From NCBI GenBank assembly GCA_959604655.1, contig CAUHCL010000095.1, positions 1 to 8,260 of the forward strand: a DNA stretch of 8,260 bases. The letters are read 5' to 3'. Positions 6,083 to 8,260 of this stretch are shown one piece after another. This DNA comes from an uncultured Alistipes sp. Its GTDB lineage: Bacteria; Bacteroidota; Bacteroidia; Bacteroidales; Rikenellaceae. The position numbers and the translations under genes were made by a program. The notes beneath the pieces were generated by a model. That model made no database searches, was not told the origin of the DNA, and was given only the letters and a program-made list of their open reading frames with translations. Position 1 is the stretch's first letter. The number at the start of each line of letters is the position of its first letter.

Positions 6083-7489
6083 ATGAGAAAAACCCTTTTG
6101 CTCCATTCGGCGCTGCTGCTGCCCGCCGTGTTTCTGTTCTGGATCGCGGCTTATCCCGAGACCATGCGGTGGATGGAGGGCATGTCCTTCTTCTCGACCC
6201 TGCCCGACTTCCTGCGTTTGCAGGTGCGTTACCCGTCGGGTGCGCTGAAGTATGCGGGGGCGTTCCTGCTGCAATTCTACCACTCGCCGATCTTGGGCGC
6301 GCTGTTGCAGACGCTCTTCGCATGGGTGGTGCTGGCGTGCGCCGATGTCGCGGTGTGGCGCCTGTGGCGCGGACGCATGACGTGGGCGGCTTTCGTTCCC
6401 GTAGCGGTGTTCGTCGCCTTGCAGGGCGGTTATCGCGATCTGGAGGGTTCGCTGGCGTGGTGCCTGTGCTCGGCCGCCGTCGCCGTTGCAGTCTGTCTTT
6501 TCGTGCGGCGCAAAGCTGTGGGGCATGTCGGCAGCGGCGCGATGCGTATCGTGCTGCCGTGCCTGCTGCTGGCCGCGGGCATGGGCGCATCGCTCGGGCA
6601 CAGGGAATACCGTGTCCGCGAACGTATACATCGCGTCGAGCGCATGGCCGAGCAGGGGCGCTGGGCCGATATTCTGGAGACGGTGACGCCCGAAGTGTCG
6701 GCCGAGGATCCCGTGCGGCGGCGTTACGCGCTGCTGGCGCTGACCGAGACGGGGCGGCTGGCCGAGGAGGCGTTCCGCTACGGGATAACGGGTGCCGACG
6801 ACATGTTTTTCGCGGGCAGCACCGATGTGGTGGGGTGCAATTTCAACGCTCTTCTGGCCGAGAATCTCGGGCTGGACAACGAGGCCGTGCACCAGCTGTT
6901 CCAGCTCAACTGTCTGTCGACCTTCGGCTGCTCGTTCCGATCCGTGCGGCGCATAACCGACGCCTTCCTGCGGCAGGGCGAAGCGGCGACGGCCGAAAAA
7001 TACCTGCGTGTTCTGATGCACTCGTCGTGTCACGGCAGCTGGGTGCGCAGCCGCATGGGCGAACTGTCGCGCATAATCTCCGAACCTGCTGAGACAGCAG
7101 ACGATGCCGTGCTGACATGCGCGCGCAACGATCGGCCGCTGCTTACCGACATGGCGTGTCTGTTCCATGCGCGGCCCGACAACCGCGAGTGCGGCGACAT
7201 GCTGCTGTGCGGCCTGCTGGCGTCGAGGGATCTCGACGGATTCGCGGAGCTGTTCCCGAGCGTGGCGGGCAGGGTGTACCCGCCCTCGCAGCCGCTCCCG
7301 CGCCATTACGAGGAAGCCTTGCTGCTGCTGTCGCGCCGCAATCCCGAGATATTGAATATGTATCCCGTAAACAGCCTGCGGGCCAAGGAGTTCGGCCGCT
7401 TCGTCGAATTGATGGACTCCGACCGCCGTGCGCAGGCGTGCGCCATGTATCCCGACAGCTTCTGGGCCTACATGTACGGCGCGAGGTAG
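6083..7489 (+). CDS. Module gene B2: paralogue of B1, DUF6057-like polytopic membrane protein
   Basis: Predicted 468-residue inner-membrane protein, paralogous to B1 and sharing over half its residues by eye. Hydrophobic segments lie near 5-23, 69-93, 101-114, 123-142 and 155-170. The fourth-to-fifth segment linker is short (about residues 142-154) where B1 has a long basic one. The long C-terminal part (about 172-468) should be periplasmic and is helix-rich, with conserved blocks shared with B1: TPEVSAEDPVRRRYALLAL, ENLGLDNEAVH, DAFLRQGE..AEKYL, HYEEALLL and SFWAYMY near the end. The ATG at 6083 lies 9 bp after the A2 stop, which implies translation coupled to A2. An ATG at 6078 is out of frame and stops at once. 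It is the last gene of the block; function is unknown, and the pairing with an A-type lipoprotein is the only functional clue. Confidence 0.85.
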   Translation: MRKTLLLHSALLLPAVFLFWIAAYPETMRWMEGMSFFSTLPDFLRLQVRYPSGALKYAGAFLLQFYHSPILGALLQTLFAWVVLACADVAVWRLWRGRMTWAAFVPVAVFVALQGGYRDLEGSLAWCLCSAAVAVAVCLFVRRKAVGHVGSGAMRIVLPCLLLAAGMGASLGHREYRVRERIHRVERMAEQGRWADILETVTPEVSAEDPVRRRYALLALTETGRLAEEAFRYGITGADDMFFAGSTDVVGCNFNALLAENLGLDNEAVHQLFQLNCLSTFGCSFRSVRRITDAFLRQGEAATAEKYLRVLMHSSCHGSWVRSRMGELSRIISEPAETADDAVLTCARNDRPLLTDMACLFHARPDNRECGDMLLCGLLASRDLDGFAELFPSVAGRVYPPSQPLPRHYEEALLLLSRRNPEILNMYPVNSLRAKEFGRFVELMDSDRRAQACAMYPDSFWAYMYGAR

Positions 7490-7534
7490 TTTCCTTGCAG
7501 TCGGCAGCCTTGTTCCGCGAGGTTTGAAAAACTG

Positions 7535-7549
7535 CGCCGCCGTGCGGCG
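7535..7549 (+). terminator. Hairpin downstream of B2, weak terminator candidate
   Basis: CGCCGC-CGT-GCGGCG is a perfect 6-bp GC stem with a 3-nt loop, about 45 nt past the B2 stop. Only two or three T residues follow, so it would be inefficient alone. It abuts the larger inverted repeat at 7550-7602. Together they are the best candidate for the 3' end of the A/B operon transcript. Confidence 0.35.
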
Positions 7550-7602
7550 TTATCTTCGGCGGCTCGCACCTTCGGTGCGACCCCCGCAGCCGCCGAAGAT
7601 AA
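7550..7602. repeat. 15-bp perfect inverted repeat with nested hairpin
   Basis: TTATCTTCGGCGGCT (7550-7564) and AGCCGCCGAAGATAA (7588-7602) are exact reverse complements. Inside them, TCGCACC (7564-7570) pairs with GGTGCGA (7574-7580) around a TTC loop. There is no T-run on either strand after the stem. The structure resembles an interspersed REP-like element and could act as a 3' mRNA-stabilising structure or a factor-dependent stop for the convergent genes. Its half-site recurs at 3019-3030. Confidence 0.8.
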
Positions 7603-7655
7603 ACAATCTTGCTGTCGGCAGGGCGGTGAGCCAAAATTCGGAAAACATACGCGTC

Positions 7656-7699
7656 ATTCCACATTTCACCGTTTCGCAGAACGGTGAAATGAATGGAAT
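7656..7699. repeat. Long bulged inverted repeat (hairpin)
   Basis: CATTTCACCGTT (7662-7673) and AACGGTGAAATG (7680-7691) form a perfect 12-bp stem around TCGCAG. The stem extends through ATTCCA (7656-7661) and TGGAAT (7694-7699) across a 2-nt bulge, making 18 pairs in all. It is more AT-rich than its surroundings and has no T-tract, so it is probably part of a mobile or interspersed repeat rather than a terminator. Confidence 0.8.
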
Positions 7700-7724
7700 C
7701 TCTAACGAAAACTTTCCGTTTGCG

Positions 7725-7755
7725 ATGCCAATCCTCGCCTGCGGCTCGGTGGCAT
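7725..7755. repeat. Short inverted repeat ATGCCA/TGGCAT
   Basis: ATGCCA (7725-7730) and TGGCAT (7750-7755) are exact reverse complements separated by 19 nt. It is the last structured element before the second 19-bp direct repeat. On its own it could be chance; its place in a repeat-rich gap makes it worth recording. Confidence 0.4.
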
Positions 7756-7804
7756 GACGAGTCTTGCTGTCGGCAGGGCGTCGGACTGCTCGGAGCCGCA
7801 TCGC

Positions 7805-7839
7805 AAAAAAAACGGCAGCCCCAGCGCGGGGGCTGCCGT
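7805..7839 (-). terminator. Strong intrinsic terminator of the M16 peptidase gene
   Basis: Read on the minus strand, an 11-bp perfect GC-rich stem (ACGGCAGCCCC, complement of 7829-7839, with its partner, complement of 7812-7822) and a 6-nt loop are followed directly by eight T residues (complement of 7805-7812). It lies 23 nt past the peptidase stop codon. This is a textbook rho-independent terminator facing the repeat-rich gap. On the plus strand an A-run precedes the stem and no T-run follows, so it is one-directional. Confidence 0.92.
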
Positions 7840-7862
7840 CTGTCTTATCGGGCGGATCCCGA

Positions 7863-8260
7863 TCAATATCCGAAGATCTGCTCCTGCGTCACCTCGGTCA
7901 CGGGGCCGAGCGTGCGCAGATAATCCATGTCGAGATCCCGCTTGTCGCCGAGGATCGAGTAGGTGTAGGTGCGTCCCTTCACCCACTTCTGCTGGTAGGC
8001 CTTCACGTCCTCCAGCGTCATGTTCTTCACCTGCTCGTATATCGCCTTGTTGCGGTCCTCCTTCACTCCCTTGTAGATCACGTTCGACAGATAGCTGTTC
8101 AGCACCTGGCTCTTTATGGTGCGCGAGGTCTCTATCGAACCCAGCAGCGACTGCTTGGCCAGCTCGAACGCAGCCTGCGACTCGGGCATTTCGTTTATGA
8201 TCTGCTCGAAGGCCTCTACAGCCTGCTGCATCTTGTCGTTCTGCGTGGCGATGAATGCCG
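7863..8260 (-). CDS. M16 (pitrilysin/insulinase-like) peptidase, C-terminal end (cut by window edge)
   Basis: The C-terminal 131 residues of a larger protein; the frame stays open to the window edge, beginning AFIATQNDK before the internal Met at 8231. Landmarks typical of the last M16 domain are FIATQNDKMQQAVEAF, a long helix ending NSYLSNVIYKGV, the segment MTLEDVKAYQQKW, the late strand YTYSILGDKRDLDMDYL, and the terminal LGPVTEVTQEQIFGY. Bacteroidetes carry such proteins of roughly 950 residues with tandem M16 domains, usually secreted to the periplasm. The zinc motif HxxEH sits in the N-terminal domain and is not visible here, so activity cannot be judged. The gene converges on the A/B block and has its own strong terminator at 7805-7839. 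Confidence 0.88.
   Translation of the reverse strand, partial: AFIATQNDKMQQAVEAFEQIINEMPESQAAFELAKQSLLGSIETSRTIKSQVLNSYLSNVIYKGVKEDRNKAIYEQVKNMTLEDVKAYQQKWVKGRTYTYSILGDKRDLDMDYLRTLGPVTEVTQEQIFGY

Larger units (their letters stand above)
1480..7489 (+). repeat. Head-to-tail duplication of a two-gene module (A1-B1 / A2-B2)
   Basis: Two complete copies of the same gene pair stand in tandem. Corresponding positions are about 3.1 kb apart. Protein similarity is continuous over both genes, and DNA identity persists in patches: for example, 2498-2531 and 5607-5640 are identical over 34 bp. Other near-identical patches cover the EPGYEGWLQMGIYQ codons (around 1945 and 5053), the SPEGVCGKP codons (around 2815 and 5925), and the KYAGAFLLQFY codons of the B genes (around 3280 and 6248). 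Confidence 0.93.
7494..7780. repeat. Three direct repeats of a TTGCTGTCGGCAG-type sequence
   Basis: TCTTGCTGTCGGCAGGGCG occurs exactly at 7607-7625 and 7762-7780 (19 bp). A shorter copy, CTTGCAGTCGGCAG, lies at 7494-7507 with one mismatch over 14 bp, starting five bases after the B2 stop. The copies punctuate the non-coding stretch and bracket the inverted repeats at 7550-7602 and 7656-7699, which suggests a modular interspersed repeat rather than unique sequence. Confidence 0.8.

Noticed and set aside
7607..7780. Possible CRISPR array from the repeated TTGCTGTCGGCAG sequence
   Set aside because: Only two exact and one degenerate copy, spaced 114 and 155 bp apart, with no regular spacers and no cas genes in the window.
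7550..7801. An 83-codon minus-strand ORF across the repeat-rich gap, and overlapping plus-strand ORFs (7428-7757, 7693-7923)
   Set aside because: The frames run through inverted and direct repeats, giving Arg/Pro-rich translations. They are best read as open frames within an interspersed repeat; no domain is recognised.

Overview
The window looks like a chromosomal segment from a GC-rich member of the Bacteroidales. An Alistipes-type (Rikenellaceae) genome is my best guess. The evidence is two exact Bacteroidetes-type promoters (TTTG-N20-TAnnTTTG), the absence of recognisable Shine-Dalgarno sequences at the gene starts, Bacteroidetes-style protein families, and high GC with many long antisense shadow ORFs. 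The species assignment is inference.

Layout. Bases 1-1258 (minus strand) hold the N-terminal ~419 codons of valyl-tRNA synthetase, cut by the window edge. Bases 1259-1479 are a divergent promoter region: one promoter fires left into valS, the other right into a four-gene block. Bases 1480-7489 (plus strand) are a head-to-tail duplication of a two-gene module, A1-B1-A2-B2. The A genes (1480-3003 and 4634-6073) encode lipoproteins with one c-type heme-binding motif (CVNCH) and PD40/TolB-like beta-propeller repeats. The B genes (3113-4612 and 6083-7489) encode polytopic membrane proteins with a large, probably periplasmic, helical C-terminal domain; they resemble what I recall as the DUF6057 family. 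Gaps are 109, 21 and 9 bp, so the block is probably one operon. Bases 7490-7804 carry no credible gene but are dense in inverted and direct repeats. Bases 7805-7839 are a strong intrinsic terminator for the minus-strand gene at 7863-8260, the C-terminal end of an M16 (insulinase-like) peptidase, also cut by the window edge.

How the genes may work together. valS and the M16 peptidase look like ordinary flanking genes. The centre of interest is the duplicated A/B module: a predicted heme-carrying periplasmic lipoprotein always followed by the same type of inner-membrane protein. The repeated pairing suggests that each A works with its B at the cell envelope, but no substrate or pathway can be read from the sequence. 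The paralogues have diverged (A1 and A2 about 80% identical over the C-terminal ~140 residues by eye), so the duplication is not recent, yet stretches of exact DNA identity remain that could recombine.
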